A stretch of 64,000 nucleotides of DNA from JADJPF01 sp964492845. Lineage in GTDB: Bacteria > Acidobacteriota > Blastocatellia > Chloracidobacteriales > JADJPF01. The DNA is taken from the NCBI GenBank assembly GCA_964492845.1, contig CAZBMZ010000028.1:1-64000 (forward strand), in the 5' to 3' direction. The position numbers and the translations under genes are program-made. The notes under the pieces were generated by a model. That model saw only the letters and a program-made list of their open reading frames with translations. It ran no database searches and was not told the origin of the DNA. Shown piece after piece: positions 24,744-34,122 of the stretch. Position 1 is the stretch's first letter. Each line of letters starts with the position of its first letter.

Positions 24744-26642
24744 TTAAACACGTTTAATAGATGCTTCAAAAGCCTTTTTATCAAAAGCAAAATCTAGTGC
24801 TTTCTGTGGATTAACCTTACCTGTTTGTACTAATTCTAGTAAAGCATCATCCATTCTTCTCATTCCTAAATGTCGGTTAGTTTGTATTATGCTTGGAATT
24901 TGGAATGTTTTCTTTTCTCTAATTAAATTAGCTACAGCAGGTGTACCTAGTAAAATTTCTGCTGCTAGTACCATTCCGCTATTATCTGCCATTGGCAACA
25001 AGCGTTGAGAAATAACGGCTCTAAGTGAATCAGAAAGCATTGCTCGAATTTGGTTTTGTTGGGCTGGGGGAAACGATTCTAAAATACGGTCTACGGTTTG
25101 ATGCGCGCTAGAAGTCATTAAAGTCCCCATTACTAAATGCCCTGTTTCAGACGCAGTTACAGCCAAAGAAATTGTCTCTAAATCTCGCATTTCTCCAACT
25201 ACAATTACATCTGGATCTTCACGAAGTGCTGCACGCAAGGCATTAGCAAAGGATTTAGTATGTCGTCCTACTTCACGTTGATTAACAATAGCTTTTTTAT
25301 CAATAGGATGTACAAATTCTATAGGATCTTCTACAGTAAGAATATGTAAAGCTCGCTCACTGTTAATTACATCAACTAAAGATGATATAGTGGTAGATTT
25401 ACCCTGTCCAGCAGCCCCAGTAATTAAAATTAATCCTTGATGAAAGTGTGTTAATTCACGAACTAGGGGAGGCAGTCCCAAAGTTTCAGGAGACACAATT
25501 TCTGCTGGGACAACGTGAAAAGTCAGGTCAATACCTCGGTTTTGTCTTAGAACATTTCCCCGAAAACGACCAACACCTATTACTTCATAACTAAAATCTA
25601 AGTCACCAGTTTTTTCAAATTGGCGAAATTGTTCATCAGTTAAAATTTCCCTAACTATTGCCCGTGCTTTCTCTATTTCTAAAGTTTCTCCCTCTACACG
25701 CATTAATGTTCCAAAACGTCTAACAATTGGGGGTGCGCCTGTAGCAATGTGCAGGTCGGAGCCACGCATTTTTAATGTTCGTTCTAATAATTTATCTATA
25801 TCTTGTCTAAGTTTTTGACGTTCCGTATTAATGCCAAATCCCGTGCGATTAAATCCCGTCATTGTCCCAGTAATAGAACCGCTAGTAGACAACACACTGG
25901 CAGCCGATACAGGAGCAATGGGTACAGACGGTGCAGGGATAGCTGGAAGTGCTGCAAATGGTTGTGCTTTTGGAGGCGTGGGTAAAGGTGGTCGTGGGTC
26001 AGGTGGACGACCTTGAGCTAAGGCTGTTCGTTGTTGCTCATCCAAAAGTGCTGTAGCATCTGCGCTAGCTACAGGACTGGCTGTAGCTGGGCTAGCTGTA
26101 ACAGGTTGGGCCATCACTGGTTTAGCTGTTTGTACTGGTAATGGAGCAGTATCAGGTTGAGCAGGTTGGGCCATTACTGGTTTGGCTACAGGTAAAGCAA
26201 CTGTGGGAGGTAAATTTGCTGCCATTGCTGGCTGTGGTGCAATGTGTGGCGCATTAACAGCCGCAAGAGGTTGTGTTGTTGATTTAGAAAATGGTTGTGT
26301 AGCGGTTAATGATGCAGCTAAATCACCAGAATTACTTTTATTGCTATTATCTCTAAAAAGAACTTTAATCCCATTAGCTTCTTTTAATACAACAACTTGA
26401 AAATCTGTTGCTCCTTCAAGTTTATAAGTAAATTCTGTGGTAGGTTGTCCAACTAAAGCAACTTTTTTTTCTTCAGGCATTATTGGAGAAATCAGCTTAA
26501 AAATATCATAAGGTGTAAGAGGTGTTTTTGTAAGCTCTTTAATATTACCATTTACCAAAATTAAAGCTGTTTTTCCTGCTTCTAAACAAATCTGTTGCGC
26601 ACCTAGTGCTTTGGCACTTTTGAGTAGCTGTTCTACAGACAT
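24744..26642 (-). CDS. PilT/PilU-type ATPase with duplicated N-domain and Pro/Ala linker
   Basis: A second pilus-retraction-type ATPase, unusually long at 632 residues. A complete PilT unit occupies about 275-632: the N-domain, Walker A GAAGQGKST (K415), DPDVIVVGEMRD, the MTSSAHQTVDR region where PilT has a His box, and ANLIREKK. Residues 1-98 align with the PilT N-domain (GAQQICLEAG, LVNGNIKELTKTPLT, TTEFTYKLEG, GIKVLFRD) but have lost SDLH, so they are a degenerate second copy. A low-complexity linker rich in Pro, Ala, Val and Gln (about 105-260) joins the two. The His-box substitution (GTLHT to GTLMT) is notable, as that His helps ATPase coupling in PilT. Confidence 0.85.
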   Translation of the reverse strand: MSVEQLLKSAKALGAQQICLEAGKTALILVNGNIKELTKTPLTPYDIFKLISPIMPEEKKVALVGQPTTEFTYKLEGATDFQVVVLKEANGIKVLFRDNSNKSNSGDLAASLTATQPFSKSTTQPLAAVNAPHIAPQPAMAANLPPTVALPVAKPVMAQPAQPDTAPLPVQTAKPVMAQPVTASPATASPVASADATALLDEQQRTALAQGRPPDPRPPLPTPPKAQPFAALPAIPAPSVPIAPVSAASVLSTSGSITGTMTGFNRTGFGINTERQKLRQDIDKLLERTLKMRGSDLHIATGAPPIVRRFGTLMRVEGETLEIEKARAIVREILTDEQFRQFEKTGDLDFSYEVIGVGRFRGNVLRQNRGIDLTFHVVPAEIVSPETLGLPPLVRELTHFHQGLILITGAAGQGKSTTISSLVDVINSERALHILTVEDPIEFVHPIDKKAIVNQREVGRHTKSFANALRAALREDPDVIVVGEMRDLETISLAVTASETGHLVMGTLMTSSAHQTVDRILESFPPAQQNQIRAMLSDSLRAVISQRLLPMADNSGMVLAAEILLGTPAVANLIREKKTFQIPSIIQTNRHLGMRRMDDALLELVQTGKVNPQKALDFAFDKKAFEASIKRV

Positions 26643-26820
26643 AGGGCAACCTCTTTTCCAAATCTTTTAAGTATTTATTATTGATAAAGTTTAATGCCAA
26701 AAGTTTATTAGAAAATTTGCTTTTATCTTACCATATTCATAAGCCAAAAACAGCTAATGCTCTTAAGTACGTTTTAGCTATAAAATAGCTTAGTTATGTT
26801 GTTAGGAAAATTTTATGTTT

Positions 26821-28365
26821 CTAGCTTAAAGCTGCTTTTGAAAGCCCTTCTCTTATTTGATCGATTGTGTGACATTCCCAATCGTTGCTACGTTTAGAAA
26901 AATCTTCTCGGTAATGTCCTCCTCGACTTTCTTGGCGAAAATATGCGGCTCTTGCAATTGCTTGAGCTACGCTTAAATAATTTTGTGTCAATAAATTAAC
27001 AGATTCTTTAGCTATTTCATTTAGTTTATTTACTGCTTTTTCCAGCCTAGTAGCATCTCGAATAAGACCTACTTGCTCCCACATTATTTGGCTAACCTCA
27101 CCTCGAATTGCTTGGTTAAGTTTATAATCAGCAGGACTATTTTCTAACGGTTCTTGTCCTATTTTACTTAGTAATTTATCACTATCTTCTAAAACAGCAT
27201 CGGCGGCTCTAGCACCAAATACTAAACCTTCTAACAAAGAATTGCTAGCTAGGCGATTTGCCCCATGTACCCCTGTTGAAGCAACTTCACCGGCTGAATA
27301 AAGCCCCAAAAGCGAAGTTCTACCCATAGTGTCAGTACGTACACCGCCCATAATATAATGGGCTGCTGGGCTAACAGGAATTAAATCTTTAGTAATATCA
27401 TAGTTATAATTTAAGCAAGTAAGAAAAATTTTGGGAAACCGTTCTTTTAAGTAACTAGATTTTAAGTGAGTTACATCTAAGTAAACTGTCTTAGAATCAG
27501 TTTTTCTCATTTCTGAAACTATAGCCCGACTAACAATATCTCTAGGTGCAAGTTCTTCACGTTCATCATAATTAGTCATAAAGCGATTACCTTCGCTATT
27601 AATTAAATAACCGCCTTCTCCCCGCATTGCTTCAGAAAGCAAAAAATTAGGTGCGCCCGCAACATTTAAGGCTGTAGGGTGAAATTGAACAAATTCCATG
27701 TCGGCTATCTTTGCTCCAGCACGATAAGCCATCCCAATACCGTCACCAGTTGCAACATCTGGATTAGTTGTATGAATATAAAGCTGTCCTGCTCCGCCTG
27801 TTGCTAGCACAATTGCTTTAGCATAAATATGACATAATTGATGATTTTCTATATCTAAATATTTAACTCCAACTACTTGATCCTCATTAGTAATTAAGTC
27901 AAGTGTGATGGCATGAGGGATAATTTTAATTTTTTCAATTGTACGAGCATGAGCAAGTAAACCTCGAACAATTTCACGTCCTGTTGAATCACCATGAGCA
28001 TGTAAAATTCGGTGCCGTGAATGAGCAGCTTCTTTAGTAAATAGAAGCTTACCTGCCTCTTTATCAAAACTTGTTCCCCAGTTAATTAGCTCTGTAATGT
28101 ATTTTGGGCCTTCTTCAACTAGTACTCTAACAGCAGCCTTGTCACAAAGCCCTGCACCTGCTTCTAAAGTATCCTGAAAGTGAAGTTCTATCTGATCATC
28201 ATCACTTAAAACTACAGCAATTCCACCTTGAGCATATTCTGTGTTTGATTCACTAACCCGGTCTTTTGTTAAAACAACAACACTTCCCCCTTCACTTAGT
28301 CCAATTGCGGCTCTTAGCCCAGCAATCCCGCTACCAATTACAACAAAATCTGTTTCTTTCTGCAT
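26821..28365 (-). CDS. nadB: L-aspartate oxidase
   Basis: FAD-dependent oxidation of L-aspartate to iminoaspartate, the first step of de novo NAD synthesis. The dinucleotide-binding GSGIAGLRAA is at the N-terminus. The family motifs NTEYAQGG, HSRHRILHAHGDSTGREI, QFHPTAL, RDIVSRAI and PAAHYIMGGVRTD follow, and the C-terminal helical domain ends the chain. I moved the start from 28413 to ATG 28365, which has AAAGG 7 nt upstream and avoids a 38-bp overlap with the peptidase gene. nadA is not nearby, but nadD lies at 59.6 kb. Confidence 0.93.
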   Translation of the reverse strand: MQKETDFVVIGSGIAGLRAAIGLSEGGSVVVLTKDRVSESNTEYAQGGIAVVLSDDDQIELHFQDTLEAGAGLCDKAAVRVLVEEGPKYITELINWGTSFDKEAGKLLFTKEAAHSRHRILHAHGDSTGREIVRGLLAHARTIEKIKIIPHAITLDLITNEDQVVGVKYLDIENHQLCHIYAKAIVLATGGAGQLYIHTTNPDVATGDGIGMAYRAGAKIADMEFVQFHPTALNVAGAPNFLLSEAMRGEGGYLINSEGNRFMTNYDEREELAPRDIVSRAIVSEMRKTDSKTVYLDVTHLKSSYLKERFPKIFLTCLNYNYDITKDLIPVSPAAHYIMGGVRTDTMGRTSLLGLYSAGEVASTGVHGANRLASNSLLEGLVFGARAADAVLEDSDKLLSKIGQEPLENSPADYKLNQAIRGEVSQIMWEQVGLIRDATRLEKAVNKLNEIAKESVNLLTQNYLSVAQAIARAAYFRQESRGGHYREDFSKRSNDWECHTIDQIREGLSKAALS

Positions 28366-28375
28366 AAAATAACCT

Positions 28376-31129
28376 TTATTTTTTGCTCTTGCCTTCTTCA
28401 TCAATTGGGCCAACCACTATTAATGTCATGTTTTCAGGGTCAAGATGCTCTTTTGCAACTCTTTGGACATCCTCAATAGTAACTGCGCGAATTTGTGTAG
28501 GGTAATCAGTTAAAAGATTAAAACCTAGTTGAAAGACTTCTGCCTCTACCATAAAAGCAGCTATTTGAGCATTGGTTTCAAAGTGAAAAACAAAACTTCC
28601 TGTTAAGTAGTCAATAGCATCTTTTAGCTCGCTTGGGCTAACCGCTTCCTCACGGATCCGGTAAATTTCCTTCATCATTCCATCAGTTGCAAGACGTAGA
28701 TTTTCTGGAGATGTGCCAATATAAGCAACAAAACGACCAGGATCAAGCCCCGCTGAGCCAGTAATATTGCTAAATGTGCTATAGGCTAGTCCTTGTTCAT
28801 CACGTAGTATTTTAGGGATTCGAGAAGTAAAACCAGGGGAACTACCTAAAATTGTATCCATAACTACTAAAGGATAATAATCTGGGTGATTGCGCTTAAT
28901 TCCCAAGTGTCCTAAATATACATTTATTTGCTCTTTATTTTTGTTAATAAATTGTTTAATTGGAATAGTTTGACGCTGGATTTCTGGAACATTTGGCAAC
29001 TTAAAATCTGAATCAATTTTCCACTTAGAAAAGGCTTGAGAAACTTTTTCCTTAATCTCTGATTTATTAATATCGCCTACAATTGCTATTGTAGAGTTAT
29101 TAGCAATAAAATATTTATGATAAAACTCTAGCATATCTTCAACAGTTAAATTAGCAACTGTATGTTCATAACCAAGCCTGGGTTTATGCGCTGGGTGTCC
29201 TGTGTAAACAAGTTCATTAAAAGTATCGGACGCTATAACTCTAGGGTCATCTTCCCGGCTTTTAATTTGAGCCAGACGACGGTCTTTTTGCTGTTCAAAG
29301 CGTTCTTTAGGAATTGTGCTATTTATCATTACATCTGCTGCTAGTTCTAGCCCTAAATCCAGATCTGGAGTTAAAACCGTAACCGACACCCCGCTTTGAC
29401 CATACCCGCCAAAGGTTTGCAAGTGTCCGCCTACCTGTTCAATTGCTTCTGCAAGCATTTGTGCATCTTTTGTTTTAGTGCCTTCGTCTAGCATATCTCC
29501 AAGCAAAGAAGCCAGTCCTGCTTTTTCATCAACTTCATAACGCGCACCAGCATTAACCATTGCATTAATTGAAATAGCTGGAATATTATGACTTTCTCCT
29601 AGTAATAACACCATCCCATTATCTAAAACTACTCGCTCAATATCTAAAGCTGGTGTGTAAGTTTGTGTATCTGCTCGTTTGGTTAATTGGGTTAAAAGCT
29701 CAAAATTATCTAGATGTGATCGAAATGCTACATTATTATAAATACTTGCCGTTTTAGTTTTATTTAGTGCTTTTTCTACAGCACCAGGAACTAAGGTAGA
29801 TTCTATTGTTTCATCAGTAGTTACAGCATCTGCAACATTATTTTTATCAGCTATTAAATGGCCGACAGTGCGATTTTTTTCAGTAAAATATTCTCTTGCA
29901 ACTCGTCTAACTTCTTCAGCCGTAACATTGTTAACATATGATAGATAATGGCTTAGATACTCATAACCTTTTTCTTTTTCTTCTAATTGGTAGCCAATGG
30001 TTTCAAACTGCCCTAGAAGTGTAGCTTGGTTTAATACATCTTCATTTCCTAAAATAAAATTAGATTGGATTTGACGACGTGCTTTTTCTAGCTCACGTTC
30101 AGAAACTAAAGATTCTTTTAAGTTTTCAAGTACGCTTAAAATGCTAGCTTCAACATCTGCTAGTTTTTTACCTGGTTTAAGCTCTGCTTGAAAGTAAAAT
30201 AACGTAGGGTCAATATGATCATTATAAGAACTACGGGCATAAGTTACTGAGCGATCTTCTTCTTGGAGTCTTTGATAAAGGCGTGAACGTCGGCCAGCCG
30301 ACAAAATCATTGACAGAACTTGTAGCGGATAAGAATCAGGATGTCCAATTTCTGGAGCATGAAAGGCTATCATTAGGCGTTCTACTGGTGTAGGTTTTAC
30401 TACAGAAACTCGTTTCTCTCCTTTTTGTGGTGGTTCAACTATTTTTTTACGAATAGGATCAGGGCCAGCAGGAACTTGACCAAATAAACTTGTAACTTTT
30501 TCTATAGCCTTTTCTGTCTGAAAATCTCCAACTAGAACAATAGTAGCATTTCTTGGGTGATACCACTTATCATAATAGTCCTTCATATCATCTACGCTTG
30601 CACCAAGCAGATCTTCAACCCAGCCTACAGTAGGATTATGATAAGGGTGTTGGCGAAAAGCTGTAGCCCAAACTTCTTCTTCTAAAGCATCCCAAGGCCC
30701 ATCTTGACCAATTTGCAACTCTTCAATAACTACTTGTTTTTCGGATGTAAATTCTTCAGGGGCAAAAAGTGTGTCCCGAATACGAGAGGCTTCTATTTCA
30801 AGTGCAATTTCCCAACGATCACTAGCAAAAGTAAAATAATAAGCTGTAAAGTCTAGCCAGGTAAAAGCATTATTTCTACCACCATTTTGCATAGTGATTA
30901 GGTCAATATCGCCTTTTTTATATTTATTTGTTCCCTTAAACAGCATATGTTCTAAAAAATGAGATTTACCTGTTTGGCCTAACTCCTCGTCGCGCGCCCC
31001 AACACGATACCAAATCATAGCGGCAACTATTGGTCTTGTATGTACTTCTTTAGTTAAAACAGTTAGTCCATTTTCTAGTTTTGTACGCTTTACATTTTCT
31101 GTAAGGCTATTTGCTAACAATGCTGTCAT
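28376..31129 (-). CDS. Double-domain M16 zinc metallopeptidase
   Basis: Two M16 modules are fused in one 917-residue chain. The first has the inverted zinc motif HFLEH (H57, E60, H61) and the downstream glutamate region. The second (from about 485: VVLDNGMVLLL) lacks HxxEH at the matching place (LASLLGDMLDEGT), as usual in the inactive partner half of pitrilysin/processing-peptidase clamshells. No signal peptide is obvious. It probably degrades peptides in the cytoplasm or periplasm. The start has GAGGGGG upstream. It lies between kdsC and nadB with gaps of 25 and 10 bp. Confidence 0.9.
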   Translation of the reverse strand: MTALLANSLTENVKRTKLENGLTVLTKEVHTRPIVAAMIWYRVGARDEELGQTGKSHFLEHMLFKGTNKYKKGDIDLITMQNGGRNNAFTWLDFTAYYFTFASDRWEIALEIEASRIRDTLFAPEEFTSEKQVVIEELQIGQDGPWDALEEEVWATAFRQHPYHNPTVGWVEDLLGASVDDMKDYYDKWYHPRNATIVLVGDFQTEKAIEKVTSLFGQVPAGPDPIRKKIVEPPQKGEKRVSVVKPTPVERLMIAFHAPEIGHPDSYPLQVLSMILSAGRRSRLYQRLQEEDRSVTYARSSYNDHIDPTLFYFQAELKPGKKLADVEASILSVLENLKESLVSERELEKARRQIQSNFILGNEDVLNQATLLGQFETIGYQLEEKEKGYEYLSHYLSYVNNVTAEEVRRVAREYFTEKNRTVGHLIADKNNVADAVTTDETIESTLVPGAVEKALNKTKTASIYNNVAFRSHLDNFELLTQLTKRADTQTYTPALDIERVVLDNGMVLLLGESHNIPAISINAMVNAGARYEVDEKAGLASLLGDMLDEGTKTKDAQMLAEAIEQVGGHLQTFGGYGQSGVSVTVLTPDLDLGLELAADVMINSTIPKERFEQQKDRRLAQIKSREDDPRVIASDTFNELVYTGHPAHKPRLGYEHTVANLTVEDMLEFYHKYFIANNSTIAIVGDINKSEIKEKVSQAFSKWKIDSDFKLPNVPEIQRQTIPIKQFINKNKEQINVYLGHLGIKRNHPDYYPLVVMDTILGSSPGFTSRIPKILRDEQGLAYSTFSNITGSAGLDPGRFVAYIGTSPENLRLATDGMMKEIYRIREEAVSPSELKDAIDYLTGSFVFHFETNAQIAAFMVEAEVFQLGFNLLTDYPTQIRAVTIEDVQRVAKEHLDPENMTLIVVGPIDEEGKSKK

Positions 31130-31154
31130 TAGAAAGCCCCCTCGCTAAATTAAT

Positions 31155-31697
31155 TTAATATTTATTTATTAGTTCTTGCCAAAGACCTTGGGATTTTAAG
31201 ATAAATTCAATAGCTTCTCTAACGGCTCCTTGACCACCTAAACGAGTAGTTATCAAATCTGCTTGATCTTTAACTTCATCAACTGCATTAGCAACCGCAA
31301 TAGCTAAACCTGCACGACGCATAATAGCAAGGTCTGGTAAGTCATCGCCAATAAAAGCTATTTCATAGTCTTTTAATCCTGTTTCTACTAGTAAATTTTC
31401 ATATACAGCTAGTTTATTGCTCACTTTGTCAAAAAGAAAATCATAACTGCCTTCTTTTGCCCGTCTAGTTAGCACTTTTGATTGACGGCCTGAAATAACA
31501 CCTACTTTTAGACCTGCTTGTTTGGCTAAAGCAACACCTTGACCATCTAAAACATGAAAATTTTTTATTTCCTCTCCATCAGGTAGTAAAATAATTTGTC
31601 CGTCTGTTAATACTCCATCGCAGTCCATTAAAATAAGTTTAATAGAGTTGGTCTGAATAAGAATATTATCTTGTTGTTTTTCAATGATTTGTTTCAT
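31155..31697 (-). CDS. kdsC: 3-deoxy-D-manno-octulosonate 8-phosphate phosphatase (KdsC type)
   Basis: A C0-type HAD phosphatase that removes phosphate from Kdo-8-P before Kdo activation for lipid A-core synthesis. The family motif LILMDCDGVLTDG gives nucleophile D25 and acid D27. VISGRQSKVLTRRAKE, the Lys loop and FIGDDLPDLAIM are also present. At 180 residues it is a bare HAD core, as in KdsC. The gene overlaps the end of the histidine-kinase gene by 17 bp. Its presence supports an LPS-bearing outer membrane. Confidence 0.88.
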   Translation of the reverse strand: MKQIIEKQQDNILIQTNSIKLILMDCDGVLTDGQIILLPDGEEIKNFHVLDGQGVALAKQAGLKVGVISGRQSKVLTRRAKEGSYDFLFDKVSNKLAVYENLLVETGLKDYEIAFIGDDLPDLAIMRRAGLAIAVANAVDEVKDQADLITTRLGGQGAVREAIEFILKSQGLWQELINKY

Positions 31698-34023
31698 TAG
31701 CAGAAATTTTTTGTTTTGGTAGGATAAAATGAAATGCTGATCCTTTGCCTACTTCACTATCAACCCAAATTTGCCCACCATGAGCTTCTATAAAAGCTCG
31801 ACAAATATAAAGCCCAAGGCCAGTGCCAGCAATTTGGCGTTGTCGTGCGCTATCTAAACGACTAAATTTTTGAAATAATTTTGACATATCATGAGGTGCT
31901 ATTCCCATACCTCTATCAATAATTGAAATTTGCACCCCTTCGTTTATTTGCCCAACTTTAACCCGAACATATGCACCATCAGGAGAATACTTAATAGCAT
32001 TACCAACTAAGTTATCAATTACTTCATAAATTCGGCGACCATCGCCCCAAATTTCAATCTCTTGTTCTAAAAATTCAAATTTTAGGTCAATTTTTGAATC
32101 CACTGTGCGAGTTTCCATCAAAGAAGTAAGAAGTTCATTAACCTTAAAGGGCTTAAAGTCTAAAGGAAAGTTTCCTGATTCTAACCTGGACATAGTTAAA
32201 GTGTCAGCAGCCAAAGAAGCCAAATGTTTAGATTGACGGTTAATGATAGCCAGGTGTTTTTTTACTCCCTCATCTGAAACGCGGTCTTGAAGTAGTTCAC
32301 TAAAAGCTTGTATAGAAGTTAAAGGAGAACGAAAGTCATGAGCTACCATTGAAACTAGCTCATCTTTTAAGCGGATAGCTTCTCTTAACTGTTCATTAGC
32401 AGCTAAGATTTTGGCATAGAGTTCTGCATTTTCTACAGCAATAGAAACTTGTGAAGTTAAGTTATGAAGTAAATCCAGGTCTGATTGTGTAAAAGGTCGA
32501 TTGCTTTTAGCATCTCTTGACGCACAAAAAGTGCCTAATAACCGAGGTTGTGAAGAGGATCGATCTTTTACAAAAATGGGAAAGCTAATTAATGAAGCAT
32601 CATTACTACCATCTTGATCTATATCTTGGGCTAAGCTGTCTTTTTGCACATATTTAGCTAGACTAACGGCTCTTGATTGGCCGTTTAAGCTCCATTCAGC
32701 CATTGTGTCCATTTTATTACTTTGCTTGTCAGAAAATACTATTGAAACTAATGTATGTTCAGCATCTAAAAGCTTTCCAGCATTTTCAGCAATAGAAGCT
32801 AGTAGTGGACTAATTTCTAAATGTGAGCTAATAGTTTTACCAACTTCAAATAACGCTCCCATTTGACGCGCTAAACGCTGGGATTTCTCATAAAGTATTG
32901 CACTTTCAATAGCAATTCCTACTTGTGAACCAATACTGCTTAAAAGCCGCTGGTCTTCGCTAGAAAAAATCCGACGAGAACTAGATGTTAATAGCATTAA
33001 GCCAATAGTAGAGTTACGACTACGAAGCGGAATAACAACTACCGTGCGAACTCCTGTACTTTTAACTACATTTTCAATTACTGGAAAATCTTTTACTCTT
33101 TCTTCTGTATATACTATTTCTAATTCACTAGGCAATGCTCTGTCAGCAAACATACTAGTGAACATATTAGAAATATGTTCACTAAATTTTTTATCTATGC
33201 CGCTATTAAAATCTATATAAAATTTTCTATCTTCGCCTAATAAAAGTATAATTACTGACTCTAAGTCTACAACTTCTACTGCATTAAGTACCCCCTGATA
33301 GATTTCCTTAGTATCTAATGAACGGCTAATTAGCTCAAGCATTCTATTAAGCAAAGCTAGTTCGCTATTTGTAAGAGCTAGTTTATAGAGGGTTGTTTCC
33401 ATCTCTTGGGCAATGCGTTCATATTCATTAGGAGCGCGATTAAGATTAAAAGTAACTTTTTCTAAAACTTTTACTAGACAGGCTTCTCTTTGAGCAGCAT
33501 TAACACTTATTTTTTCTATTTCTTCTAAGTTTGTAGTAAGTTTTTCTTTATCTTCATTAGAAATTTGATCGCTTAACCAACTAATTGTTTCTTTGACTAT
33601 TTCTCGGTCATAAGAAAGTAAAACAGGGATTTCGTTTGAGTCAAAATTTGTTTGTGCAACAACTAAATAAGCGACTTCTGGAGTCAGAACAGCTAAAAAC
33701 CAATCAGTTAATAAATTATCTTCTTTATCTAAAAATATTCCCCAGCTTTTTTCAGAAATAATAGGAAATTCTTGATGATATAAAATAAAAGTTTTTTGTG
33801 CTGATTCTAAAGCAGGTCGGCAAGCATTTAATAGCTGTTTTCTATCAGCACAATTACTAGTTCCTAAAACAACTAATGGAGATAAGTTTAATTCTGGGAC
33901 AATTTCCGACAAAATAGCGCAACAGTCAACCAAAGTTTTTGAAGTATAACTCTGAAGCATCACTCTATTTTGATATTGAGAAAGAATAAATTTTAATAGA
34001 GTTTGCGCTTCTCTCTCAGACAC
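31681..34023 (-). CDS. GAF-domain sensor histidine kinase
   Basis: A soluble hybrid-free kinase of 780 residues. An N-terminal region of about 200 residues has no recognised fold. It is followed by two GAF-like domains (about 230-385 and 400-540). HisKA has MVAHDFRSPLTS with H562, and the HATPase domain has NLVGNAIKYSPDG, DRGMGI and GTGLGLYICR. No transmembrane segment is visible, so input is cytoplasmic. The start is GTG at 34023, with AGGAG 10-11 nt upstream. No response regulator is adjacent; the gene instead heads a likely operon with kdsC, the M16 peptidase and nadB. Confidence 0.9.
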   Translation of the reverse strand: MSEREAQTLLKFILSQYQNRVMLQSYTSKTLVDCCAILSEIVPELNLSPLVVLGTSNCADRKQLLNACRPALESAQKTFILYHQEFPIISEKSWGIFLDKEDNLLTDWFLAVLTPEVAYLVVAQTNFDSNEIPVLLSYDREIVKETISWLSDQISNEDKEKLTTNLEEIEKISVNAAQREACLVKVLEKVTFNLNRAPNEYERIAQEMETTLYKLALTNSELALLNRMLELISRSLDTKEIYQGVLNAVEVVDLESVIILLLGEDRKFYIDFNSGIDKKFSEHISNMFTSMFADRALPSELEIVYTEERVKDFPVIENVVKSTGVRTVVVIPLRSRNSTIGLMLLTSSSRRIFSSEDQRLLSSIGSQVGIAIESAILYEKSQRLARQMGALFEVGKTISSHLEISPLLASIAENAGKLLDAEHTLVSIVFSDKQSNKMDTMAEWSLNGQSRAVSLAKYVQKDSLAQDIDQDGSNDASLISFPIFVKDRSSSQPRLLGTFCASRDAKSNRPFTQSDLDLLHNLTSQVSIAVENAELYAKILAANEQLREAIRLKDELVSMVAHDFRSPLTSIQAFSELLQDRVSDEGVKKHLAIINRQSKHLASLAADTLTMSRLESGNFPLDFKPFKVNELLTSLMETRTVDSKIDLKFEFLEQEIEIWGDGRRIYEVIDNLVGNAIKYSPDGAYVRVKVGQINEGVQISIIDRGMGIAPHDMSKLFQKFSRLDSARQRQIAGTGLGLYICRAFIEAHGGQIWVDSEVGKGSAFHFILPKQKISANETNH

Positions 34024-34122
34024 TTTTAGTTTCTCCTAAAAACTTACTTTTTGATTAATAAACTAAAAACTTATCAAATATTAAGTTCTAAACTACTAAC
34101 TTTCAAGCACTCTAAGCTTTTA

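Noticed and set aside
25803..26400. Several plus-strand ORFs opposite the PilT linker
   Set aside because: They arise from the low-complexity Pro/Ala-coding DNA read in antisense.
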